Shown: positions 50,722 through 57,496 of the stretch, one piece after another
Position numbering within the stretch: position 1 is the first letter of the stretch
Layout of the letters: the number at the start of each line of letters is the position of its first letter
Source of the DNA: Pseudooceanicola spongiae
GTDB taxonomy: Bacteria > Pseudomonadota > Alphaproteobacteria > Rhodobacterales > Rhodobacteraceae
Assembly: GCF_014899185.1 (NCBI RefSeq)
Contig: NZ_CP045201.1
Location: forward strand, 542,501 to 606,500
Direction of reading: 5' to 3'
Length of the DNA: 64,000 nucleotides
Position numbers and translations under genes: made by a program
Notes under the pieces: model-generated
The model's input: only the letters and a program-made list of their open reading frames with translations
Told to the model about the DNA's origin: nothing
Databases searched by the model: none

Positions 50722-52881
50722 TCAGGCGAACGCCGCGCCGAAGCTGGAGCGGTAGATCGCGGCGAGGTCTGCCAACGGCGCGGACTGGCCGCCGAAATTG
50801 ACATTGTCACCGCCGAACTTGCCGACGGATGTCAGCGGCACGCCGGCGCGACCGGCATTGACCATCAGCGCCTCGGCCGAGTCGAAGTTGCAGGCGATGA
50901 GGTAGCGCGCCTGATCCTCGCCAAACAGCTCGGCCTGATCCGAGGTGGAGAGGGTGACGCCGACACCGGCGGTCTCGGCCATCTCGAAGGCGGCGAGGGC
51001 GAGGCCCCCGTCCGAGAGGTCCGTGCAGGCGGTGATCCAGTCGATATTGTCGCGGATGAAGGTGCCGTTGCGCTTTTCGACCTCAAGATCGACCGGCGGT
51101 GCGTCGCCCTCAACCCGGTTGAAGACCTCGGCGAGCAGGGCTGACTGGCCAAGGTGGCTGCCGACCTCGCCGACCATCAGCAGAACGTGGCCGTCGCGGG
51201 CCTTGCCGTTGATCGCCTTGGAGGCATCGGCAATCAGGCCAACGGCGCCAATCGTCGGGGTCGGCAGGATGCCGGAGCCGTCGGTTTCGTTGTAGAGCGA
51301 GACGTTGCCCGACACGATCGGCATGTCGAGGGCCGCGACGGCAAGGCCGATACCTTCGATGGCGCCGACGAACTGGCCCATGATCTCGGGCTTTTCGGGG
51401 TTGCCGAAGTTCAGGTTGTCGGTCGAGGCGAGGGGCAGGGCGCCGACGGCACAAAGGTTGCGATAGGCCTCGGCCACCGCTTGCTTGCCGCCCTCGACCG
51501 GGTTCGCCTTGACGTAGCGCGGGGTCACGTCCGAGGTGAAGGCGAGGGCTTTTTTCGTGCCGTGTACCCGGATGATGCCTGAGCCCAGACACGGGCCTCG
51601 TGTGGTATCGGCCATCACCATCGAATCGTACTGGTCATAGACCCACTGTTTCGAGGCGTAGTTGGGCGAGGAGATCAGCGCGCGCAGCCCGTCGATGGGA
51701 TCGACAGAGGCAATTTCGCCCAGCGGCTCTGCCGGCGGGGTCGGCACATGCGGGCGGTCGTATTCCGGGGCGTTGCCCGAGAGCGCGCGCAGCGGCAGAT
51801 CGGCCATGACCTTGCCATTGTGTTCGATGATGAAGCGATCCTCGGCAATGGTTTCACCGACGATGGCGAAGTCGAGGTCCCATTTGTCGAAGACGGCGCG
51901 GGCGACGTCTTCTTTTTCCGGGCGCAGCACCATGAGCATGCGCTCCTGGCTCTCGGACAGCATCATCTCATAGGCGGTCATGTTTTCTTCGCGGCAGGGC
52001 ACGAGGTTGAGGTTGAGCTTGACGCCCAGCTCTCCCTTGTCGCCCATTTCCACGGCAGAGCAGGTCAGACCCGCAGCGCCCATATCCTGAATAGAGATGA
52101 CGGCGCCGGTCTGCATCAGTTCAAGGCAGGCCTCCATCAGGCGTTTTTCGGTGAAGGGGTCACCGACCTGAACAGTGGGGCGCTTTTCCTCGATCGTGTC
52201 GTCGAATTCGGCCGAGGCCATGGTGGCCCCGCCGACGCCGTCGCGGCCGGTTTTCGCACCGAGGTAGACGACGGGCATCCCGACACCAGAGGCGGCGGAG
52301 TAAAAGATCTTGTCAGCATCGGCCAAGCCCGCCGCGAAGGCGTTGACCAGGCAGTTGCCGTTATAGGCGGGATCAAAGCGGACTTCGCCGCCGACCGTCG
52401 GCACGCCGAAGCAGTTGCCGTAACCGCCGACACCTTCCACGACGCCGTGCACCAGTTGCTTTGTCTTGGCCAGCGAAGGGTCGCCGAAGGAGAGCGAGTT
52501 CATCGCCGCAACCGGACGCGCGCCCATGGTGAAGACATCGCGCAGGATGCCGCCGACGCCGGTGGCCGCGCCCTGATAGGGTTCGATGTAGGAGGGGTGG
52601 TTGTGGCTTTCCATCTTGAAGACGACGGCCTGACCATCGCCGATATCCACCACACCGGCGTTTTCGCCGGGACCACAGATCACTTGCGGGCCTGTGGTCG
52701 GCAGGGTGCGAAGCCATTTCTTCGACGACTTGTAAGAACAATGTTCGTTCCACATGGCCGAAAAGATGCCGAGTTCGGTGAACGTCGGTTCGCGCCCGAT
52801 GATGCGCAGGACTTCGGCATATTCCTCGGGTTTGATCCCGTGGCTCGCGATCAACGCATCGGTGATTGCCGGTTCTTGCAT
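50722..52881 (-). CDS. purL: Phosphoribosylformylglycinamidine synthase, large subunit
   Basis: A 719-residue enzyme of purine synthesis (FGAR to FGAM with glutamine and ATP). The length marks the short PurL type, which needs separate PurQ and PurS subunits (not in the window). Seen: [18 protein letters not shown] near residue 42, [38 protein letters not shown] segments, and the second half repeat with [12 protein letters not shown]. The ATG at 52881 has AGAGGGGA upstream; a longer frame runs into the terminator of the neighbouring gene and is not coding. Confidence 0.96.
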   Translation of the reverse strand: MQEPAITDALIASHGIKPEEYAEVLRIIGREPTFTELGIFSAMWNEHCSYKSSKKWLRTLPTTGPQVICGPGENAGVVDIGDGQAVVFKMESHNHPSYIEPYQGAATGVGGILRDVFTMGARPVAAMNSLSFGDPSLAKTKQLVHGVVEGVGGYGNCFGVPTVGGEVRFDPAYNGNCLVNAFAAGLADADKIFYSAASGVGMPVVYLGAKTGRDGVGGATMASAEFDDTIEEKRPTVQVGDPFTEKRLMEACLELMQTGAVISIQDMGAAGLTCSAVEMGDKGELGVKLNLNLVPCREENMTAYEMMLSESQERMLMVLRPEKEDVARAVFDKWDLDFAIVGETIAEDRFIIEHNGKVMADLPLRALSGNAPEYDRPHVPTPPAEPLGEIASVDPIDGLRALISSPNYASKQWVYDQYDSMVMADTTRGPCLGSGIIRVHGTKKALAFTSDVTPRYVKANPVEGGKQAVAEAYRNLCAVGALPLASTDNLNFGNPEKPEIMGQFVGAIEGIGLAVAALDMPIVSGNVSLYNETDGSGILPTPTIGAVGLIADASKAINGKARDGHVLLMVGEVGSHLGQSALLAEVFNRVEGDAPPVDLEVEKRNGTFIRDNIDWITACTDLSDGGLALAAFEMAETAGVGVTLSTSDQAELFGEDQARYLIACNFDSAEALMVNAGRAGVPLTSVGKFGGDNVNFGGQSAPLADLAAIYRSSFGAAFA

Positions 52882-53152
52882 ATTTGTCCCCTCTGACGAT
52901 GCGCCCCGATTTACGCGACTGACGCGCGATGGGAAAGGGCTTGACGCAAAAATGCCGCTCTTGTGGTGTCCTTGGCGCATCCGGCGGCGTAACGCGCTGC
53001 GATTTTCGCGCCTTTGGTGGGCATGCAGTACTCTCGGGGCCGAGGACGGGACAGATAGAAGGGGACGCGAGCGTGCCGCATCTCCTTTCGGGCTCCCCCC
53101 ATCTGGAGCATGGATCAATCGCGCTCTGCGATCAACTGGTCGTCATGCGCCG
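52882..53152. other. Intergenic region with the 3' module of the first repeat-protein gene
   Basis: 271 bases holding the promoter of purL and the stem-loop of the 53153-53536 gene at 53059-53087. The stretch 53088-53152 is similar to those after the two genes at 54.8 and 55.5 kb. Nothing else was recognised. Confidence 0.5.
53059..53087 (-). terminator. Conserved stem-loop terminator, unit 1
   Basis: AAGGGGACGCG... paired with ...CGCATCTCCTT, with two or three imperfections. Versions at 54728-54755 and 55361-55388 share the loop and stem, and the flank ATAGAAGGGGAC is common to all three. Confidence 0.7.
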
Positions 53153-53536
53153 TCAGTACTGGCCGCCATTGGGTGTCACAGGGACAAATTCGCCACGACG
53201 GTCGTAGGTGACGTTGGACGAGGCGGTGGTGCTTTTGGTCACGATCATCGGGGTGTCGCCGGGTTTGGCAGGCACGATCATGCCGCGGCGGTCATAGGTG
53301 AAAGCGGTCGTGACGGTGGTGCCTTTGGTGACGATCATCGGAGTGTCGCCAGCCTGGGCGGGCACGATCTTGCCACGGCGATCATAGGTGAGGCTGGAGA
53401 CGATGGTGTGGGTCGCCGTGCTGGTCACAACTGGTGCGCTGACGTCGCCGTTTCCGGTATAGCCATTGGCAACAGCGGTGAGTGGCAGAAGTGCGGCAAT
53501 AGCAGCGCCAGAGATGATTTTTGCAAACGTGTTCAT
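53153..53536 (-). CDS. Small exported protein with three YDxRG repeats
   Basis: A 127-residue protein with a signal peptide (about 1-23, FAKIISGAAIAALLPLTAVA). The mature part is almost entirely a tandem repeat of 30 residues: TYDRRGKIVPAQAGDTPMIV... occurs three times, each starting (L/F/V)TYDRRG and followed by GDTPMIVTK in the first two. No Cys and no known domain were recognised. The related genes at 54819 and 55453 have two copies of the same repeat. Start ATG at 53536 has TAAGGA upstream. The leader contains the conserved hairpin at 53562-53582. Function unknown; exported location inferred. Confidence 0.72.
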   Translation of the reverse strand: MNTFAKIISGAAIAALLPLTAVANGYTGNGDVSAPVVTSTATHTIVSSLTYDRRGKIVPAQAGDTPMIVTKGTTVTTAFTYDRRGMIVPAKPGDTPMIVTKSTTASSNVTYDRRGEFVPVTPNGGQY

Positions 53537-53561
53537 GGATTTAGTCCTTATTCAGAATGTC

Positions 53562-53582
53562 GCCGGACGGTGTCGTCTTGGC
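53562..53582 (-). promoter_or_regulatory. Conserved leader hairpin, unit 1
   Basis: A stem of GCC-x-x-GACG with CGTC-x-GGC and a four-base loop, 25 bases before the start codon. It is shared with the leaders at 55172-55192 and 55804-55824 at almost identical spacing (23-25 bases). Confidence 0.6.
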
Positions 53583-53742
53583 GTCTGGTAAGGATTTAAG
53601 CGCAGCAACGGCACTCTGCGAGGGCCCGAGACGAACAGTTCACTTTGCAGAAATGCACCATCTGAAAGTGATCAATTCCGGAGGGTATACGGGGCTCGTT
53701 CTGGGCAGGTTTCCAGTGGTGAAATCATCTCTGAAAATGCAA

Positions 53743-53772
53743 AAGGGGGACCCGAAATATCGGATCCCCCTT
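53743..53772 (-). terminator. Rho-independent terminator of the diverged repeat-family gene
   Basis: AAGGGGGA-C-CCGA / TCGG-A-TCCCCCTT, loop AATA, with TTTTGCATTTTC following on the minus strand. Confidence 0.8.
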
Positions 53773-53818
53773 ATATGAGGTGGGCCGCCTGAGCAGAGGC
53801 GGCTCAGATCAAGACCAA

Positions 53819-54400
53819 TCAGTTGTTGGTTTTGATCTCGACACCTTCTTCGGCTTGGAACGTGGCTTTGATGGCGTCATAGTCGCCCTTCATGACCAAG
53901 CTGCCGTCGGTTGTGATCGTGGTCACCGGAAGCAGAGCGCGCATGGCTGTGGTTTCCAGCGTGGAGTCCAGTGCCACTTCGGCCAGCAGGTCGCCGTTGG
54001 CCTGTTCGTAAACGCTGCTCACCGAGCCGACCGCTTTGTTGTCGCTGGAGACGACCAGTTGGCCATCCAGCGGCGATTCGACCAGTTTGGCGTTGGCCAG
54101 CAGTGTGTCGAAATCACGCTCTTGCACGGGGATCATGTCGGGGCCGTTGGCTTTGGTTGCGACGATTGCATCGCTGAAGCGTTTGGCCGGATCCATGTCG
54201 CCACGGCTGTCATAAGTCTGGTCGGTGACAACCTTGGGATTGCTTTTGTCGGCTTCAACAGACTCGACGGAAGGGACGGCTTTGCCTGTGCCTTTGAAGG
54301 TCGAATTCACGTCAGCAACCGTTTCGGCATTGGCGATGCCCGCGAGGGGGATAAGTGCTGCAACGGATGCGCCGGCGAGGAATTTTGCAAAGGTGTTCAT
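53819..54400 (-). CDS. Exported protein, diverged member of the YDxRG family with a PRC-like C-terminus
   Basis: A 193-residue protein with a signal peptide nearly the same as its neighbours' (MNTFAKFLAGASVAALIPL, cleavage near residue 24). It keeps one altered repeat (TYDSRGDMDPAKRF at about residue 62). The rest (about 85-193) differs: VESPLDGQLVVSSDNKAVGS, then NGDLLAEVALDSTLE and LLPVTTITTDGSLVMKGDYD, which looks like a PRC-barrel type beta fold, though I am unsure. Start ATG at 54400 has TTAAGGAG upstream. It lies between two YDxRG repeat genes. Function unknown. Confidence 0.7.
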   Translation of the reverse strand: MNTFAKFLAGASVAALIPLAGIANAETVADVNSTFKGTGKAVPSVESVEADKSNPKVVTDQTYDSRGDMDPAKRFSDAIVATKANGPDMIPVQERDFDTLLANAKLVESPLDGQLVVSSDNKAVGSVSSVYEQANGDLLAEVALDSTLETTAMRALLPVTTITTDGSLVMKGDYDAIKATFQAEEGVEIKTNN

Positions 54401-54818
54401 GGTGTTACTCCTTAAGTTCGTTCGTCGTTATCGTTGAGAATGAAATGCCTCGCAGGCCAAATAGTTCCCAAAAAATGCGCTGATCTACGTCGCTGTATGG
54501 TCCAGGACCGGGCGCATATGCATACTTTCGTATGCAAAAATCCTGATTTTTCCCAAAGGTTACGGGCTCCTAGAGGCTGAGGACCGAAGCACGACATCTG
54601 CGAAAAATAAAATGCGTCTGGCCTTGGATCTCCACGGTGATGTCTGGCATGGCCTGCAGTTTTTAGGGATCCGGCTGCAACTTCAGGCGCAGTGCGGCGG
54701 CAAAACCGGGGCGGCCTGGACATATAGAAGGGGACACGGCGCGCCGCATCCCCTTTCAGGCCCCTATTGAAGGGCAGAGTGATCAATCGCCTGTGCGATC
54801 AATCTGTCTTTGGGTCGT
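54401..54818. other. Long leader and 3' module region
   Basis: 418 bases. A perfect 7-bp hairpin TGCATAC / GTATGCA lies at 54519-54536, and a segment here (GTATGGTCC...CCGGG) also resembles the leader of the 54819 gene. The stem-loop of that gene is at 54728-54755. No gene was recognised. Confidence 0.5.
54728..54755 (-). terminator. Conserved stem-loop terminator, unit 2
   Basis: AAGGGGACACGGC paired with GCCGCATCCCCTT (one mismatch), 63 bases beyond the stop of the 54819-55148 gene. Nearly identical in form to the one at 55361-55388. Confidence 0.75.
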
Positions 54819-55148
54819 TCAATCGAAAAGCGTCTCTTTTGCGCGGTCGCCATTCTGGGCCGGCACGATTTTGCCGCGACGGTCATAGGTGAAGTTCGTG
54901 ACGACGCTTTTGCCTTTGGATTCGATCAACGGCTGGTCACCTGGTGTGGCGGGCACGATGCGGCCACGGCTGTCATAGGTGTACTGACGCTTAACCGAGG
55001 TGGCGGCGGAGTCTTGCGCCACAGCGGCGGCATTGCGGCCGGTGCCCTCAAAAGTGACGTTCTGTTCTGCGCTGGTGTTGGCAAAAGCCGACAGAGGCAG
55101 AAGGGCAACAACGGCAGCGCCGGAGAGGATTTTTGTAAAGCTGTTCAT
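54819..55148 (-). CDS. Small exported protein with two YDxRG repeats
   Basis: A 109-residue protein with a signal peptide (MNSFTKILSGAAVVALLPL, cleavage after SAFA about residue 23). The mature part has an N-terminal section NTSAEQNVTFEGTGRNAAAV and two copies of the 30-residue repeat, starting TYDSRGRIVPATPGD and TYDRRGKIVPAQ. It is very similar to the neighbour at 55453 (same signal and same AEQN(V/I)TF(E/Q)GTGRNAAAV), so the two are a recent duplication. Start ATG at 55148 has AAAAGGAAAA upstream. Leader hairpin at 55172-55192. Function unknown. Confidence 0.75.
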   Translation of the reverse strand: MNSFTKILSGAAVVALLPLSAFANTSAEQNVTFEGTGRNAAAVAQDSAATSVKRQYTYDSRGRIVPATPGDQPLIESKGKSVVTNFTYDRRGKIVPAQNGDRAKETLFD

Positions 55149-55171
55149 AACATTTTCCTTTTCAGTCTCGT

Positions 55172-55192
55172 GCCGGACGTTTCCGTCTCGGC
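55172..55192 (-). promoter_or_regulatory. Conserved leader hairpin, unit 2
   Basis: GCCG-A-GACG and CGTCCGGC with a GAAA loop in the minus-strand transcript and one bulged A, 23 bases before the start codon. GAAA is a stable RNA tetraloop. Confidence 0.6.
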
Positions 55193-55360
55193 GTCTGTTA
55201 TGGATCTAGGTGCGGCAGTGGTGGTCTTGTATGGTCCGAGATGAACAGCCGGGATGCGTATATGCACAGACGGAAATGGGAACCAAATGCGATGTCGCTG
55301 CAGCGCCTGCGATTCCGTTCCTGTCGGCTGATGCGGCGTTTGGAGGGAGCGGACATATAG

Positions 55361-55388
55361 AAGGGGACGCGGCACGCCGCATCCCCTT
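55361..55388 (-). terminator. Conserved stem-loop terminator, unit 3
   Basis: A 13-position stem (AAGGGGACGCGGC / GCCGCATCCCCTT, one wobble), 64 bases beyond the stop of the 55453 gene, followed by CTATATG on the minus strand. Confidence 0.78.
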
Positions 55389-55452
55389 TCGGGCTCCGAT
55401 CCCGGAGCAGAGTGATCCGTCGCGTTCTGCGACCGATCTGTCGTTGGGTCGA

Positions 55453-55779
55453 TCAGTCGAAGTTCGAAACCACAGCGCCGTCATTGTGCGCCGGCACGAA
55501 GTCACCGCGACGGTCATAGGTGAAGTTCGACACGACGCCCGTACCTTTGGTCACGACGAGGGGGGTATCACCGGGGGTGGCGGGCACGATGCGGCCACGG
55601 CTGTCGTAGGTGTACTGACGCTCGACCGAAGTCGTGCCGGAATCGGCTGCAACGGCGGCTGCGTTACGGCCGGTGCCTTGGAAGGTGATGTTCTGTTCTG
55701 CATTGGTGTTGGCGAAAGCCGACAGCGGCAGAAGAGCAACAACAGCAGCACCGGAGAGAATTTTTGTAAACGTGGTCAT
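55453..55779 (-). CDS. Small exported protein with two YDxRG repeats
   Basis: A 108-residue protein, the closest relative of the 54819 gene: signal peptide TFTKILSGAAVVALLPL (cleavage after SAFA), then NTNAEQNITFQGTGRNAAAV and two 30-residue repeats starting TYDSRGRIVPATPGD and TYDRRGDFVPAH. It ends GAVVSNFD. The ATG at 55779 is preferred over one six bases upstream because it aligns with the start of the paralogue and has AAGGATT about 9 bases before it. Leader hairpin at 55804-55824. Function unknown; presumably exported to the periplasm or outside. Confidence 0.75.
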   Translation of the reverse strand: MTTFTKILSGAAVVALLPLSAFANTNAEQNITFQGTGRNAAAVAADSGTTSVERQYTYDSRGRIVPATPGDTPLVVTKGTGVVSNFTYDRRGDFVPAHNDGAVVSNFD

Positions 55780-55803
55780 AATCATAATCCTTTTCAGAGT
55801 GTC

Positions 55804-55824
55804 GCCGGACGTTCCCGTCTCGGC
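55804..55824 (-). promoter_or_regulatory. Conserved leader hairpin, unit 3
   Basis: GCCG-A-GACG and CGTCCGGC with a GGAA loop in the transcript, 24 bases before the preferred start. Same form as in units 1 and 2. Confidence 0.6.
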
Positions 55825-56021
55825 GTCTGTGAAGGATTTATGACGCGGGCATGCTCTCTGCCACCTGCCGAGATGAACAGTTCAGTTTGCAAAAACGCAC
55901 AGGGTCCCCCCCCTTGAAATCCGAGACCGGCAGTACAGCAGGTTGGGGAGCGGTTGACGTCTGACAGCACGAATCGACCGGCCTGGCACCGGGGGATATT
56001 TATGACATGTTTTCGGGGAAC

Positions 56022-56050
56022 AAAAAAAAGGCCGGACACGAAGTCCGGCC
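56022..56050 (-). terminator. Strong rho-independent terminator
   Basis: An 8-bp perfect stem (GGCCGGAC / GTCCGGCC, 5-base loop) followed by eight T on the minus strand. The nearest recognised gene upstream on that strand is the LysR gene, more than 300 bases away. Confidence 0.9.
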
Positions 56051-56366
56051 AAGTCCAACAGGGAGGTATGAAGATGATGCGCTGGTAAGCAGCATCACCG
56101 TCGAACGCTGAAATATGCGTCGGAGTTGAAACGATCAAGTCCGAAAATACCGCCGGTTTGACATGCCTGCCATGCGTCTTGCGCAAGGGCGGACGGCGCG
56201 ATCCTGCCAGCGCCAAGCCTGCAAGGGTCCGCGGCTGTGCGGAGCCGCGCAATGTATCGGGGGTGTGGTGGTTCTGAGGCCAATATCTGCGCGCAGATGT
56301 CGCGGCGATAGGGCTGGGCCGTGTACCAGACAGGCAGCGGGGCTGCCGGTCTGGTATGTGTCGTGC

Positions 56367-57287
56367 TCAGTTGTCGTCGGGGGTGCGTTCGCGCAGCTCA
56401 CGCAGGTTACGGCGGTGGCTGATGATCTCTTCCTGGACGAAATCACGGAAGGCGGCGACGCGCTTGGAATGGCGCAGCTCCTCCGGGAAGGCGAGGAAAA
56501 CGGGGACTTCGACCGACTCGATATCGGGAAAGACCCGTTCGAGATTGGGGAAATCCTCAATCAGGTAGTCGGGTAGCACGCCGATACCAAGGTCATGGAT
56601 GACGCCCTGCAACACGCCGAAGTAGTTGTTGACGGTCAGATTGGAGTGCACGTCATTGGCCAGCAGCCGGTTGATCAGCGACGCCCCGGCGGAAACCTGA
56701 GGCGCGCTCGGCGCCTGGCAGATCAGACGGTGCGAGGAGAGTTCCTCAAGCCGTTCGGGGCGGCCCATCTTGGCAAGGTAGCCGGAGCTGGCATAGCAGC
56801 GCATCCGGATCGACATCAGCCGCTTGCGGATCAGGTCGGCCTGAGAGGGTTCCTTCATGCGCACGGCCACGTCGGCCTCGCGCATCGGCAGGTCGAGCAC
56901 ACGTTCCTCAAGCATCAGGTCGATCTTGAGGTCGGGGTACTTGTCGTAGAGCTTGGGCAGGCGCGGCGCGAGCCACAGCGTGCCGAAGCCGACGGCGGTG
57001 GTGACGCGCAGCTCTCCGAAGACCTCTTCCTCGGAATCGCGGATCCGGGCGGTGGCTGTATCGAGTCGTTTTGCCATCGAGCGCGTGGCATCGAACAGCA
57101 ATTCGCCCTGCTCGGTCAGAATCAACCCGCGTGCGTGGCGGTGAAACAGGGTGGTGTTGAGGCTTTCCTCAAGACCGCGGATCTGACGCGAGACGGCTGA
57201 TTGTGACAGATGCAGGGAATCCCCGGCGTGTGTGAGACTGCCAGCATCCGCGACTGCGTGGAATATTCTGAGCTTGTCCCAGTCCAT
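56367..57287 (-). CDS. LysR family transcriptional regulator
   Basis: A 306-residue LysR-type regulator: winged helix at residues 1-60 (DKLRIFHAVADAGSLTHAGD, then HLSQSAVSRQIRGLEESL), and an effector domain with LRVTTAVGFGTLWLAPRLPKL. The ATG at 57287 is preferred over a TTG nine bases upstream; the ribosome site is weak. It is divergent from the indolepyruvate oxidoreductase gene across 209 bases, so it may regulate it, but an exact 7-bp inverted repeat in that region does not have the spaced form of a classical LysR site. The effector is unknown. Confidence 0.87.
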   Translation of the reverse strand: MDWDKLRIFHAVADAGSLTHAGDSLHLSQSAVSRQIRGLEESLNTTLFHRHARGLILTEQGELLFDATRSMAKRLDTATARIRDSEEEVFGELRVTTAVGFGTLWLAPRLPKLYDKYPDLKIDLMLEERVLDLPMREADVAVRMKEPSQADLIRKRLMSIRMRCYASSGYLAKMGRPERLEELSSHRLICQAPSAPQVSAGASLINRLLANDVHSNLTVNNYFGVLQGVIHDLGIGVLPDYLIEDFPNLERVFPDIESVEVPVFLAFPEELRHSKRVAAFRDFVQEEIISHRRNLRELRERTPDDN

Positions 57288-57441
57288 ATTACTCAATTCT
57301 GCTGTTGGTTCTGACGTCCGCGCAATTATTCATCGCATAAACGGCTAACGCCAGTGTTAACGGGGGTAGGGCCATTTTCTTGGGGTCCACATAGCGATGA
57401 CTATAGTGCAGTAACAGGAAATTTTTGAAATTTACTTCCTA

Positions 57442-57476
57442 AGGTCACCCTTTGTGACCTAACCTTGCTCTATAAT
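57442..57476 (+). promoter_or_regulatory. Operator palindrome and -10 box before the indolepyruvate oxidoreductase gene
   Basis: Perfect inverted repeat AGGTCAC-CCTTT-GTGACCT (57442-57460) followed by TATAAT (57471-57476), 20 bases before the start codon. The repeat lies where the -35 region would be, a typical repressor position. Confidence 0.6.
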
Positions 57477-57496
57477 AAGGCAGGGGAGGCACTATT

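Larger units (their letters stand above)
53537..53818. other. Intergenic region with the leader of unit 1 and the terminator of the diverged gene
   Basis: 282 bases. Positions 53537-53665 match the leaders of the genes at 54.8 and 55.5 kb. Positions 53743-53772 form the terminator of the 53819-54400 gene, and 53785-53811 hold a second small hairpin (GCCGCCT / AGGCGGC). Confidence 0.55.
55149..55452. other. Leader of unit 2 and 3' module of unit 3
   Basis: 304 bases. 55149-55275 is the conserved leader of the 54819 gene. 55340-55452 is the conserved 3' region of the 55453 gene, including its stem-loop at 55361-55388 and a small inverted repeat (TCGC / GCGA) near 55410. No other gene was seen. 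Confidence 0.55.
55780..56366. other. Leader of unit 3 and an unassigned minus-strand transcript
   Basis: 587 bases. 55780-55910 is the conserved leader. A strong terminator at 56022-56050 on the minus strand closes a stretch of over 300 bases after the LysR stop, where no convincing gene is seen; a 62-codon frame at 56095-56283 lacks a ribosome site. A hairpin (ACCAGAC...GTCTGGT) at about 56323-56355 directly follows the LysR stop. Confidence 0.5.

Noticed and set aside
54519-54536. TGCATAC/GTATGCA hairpin as a terminator
   Set aside because: AT-rich, lacks a T run in the direction of either neighbour and lies in a leader; kept only as a leader feature.
55804-55824. GGAAC in the leader as an EcfG (general stress) -35 box
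   Set aside because: No CGTT-type -10 at 16-17 bases, and GGAAC is not kept in the other two leaders.
53041-55910. CRISPR-like or transposon origin of the repeated units
   Set aside because: The repeats are long, include genes and are only three in number; there are no inverted terminal repeats, target-site duplications or spacer pattern.
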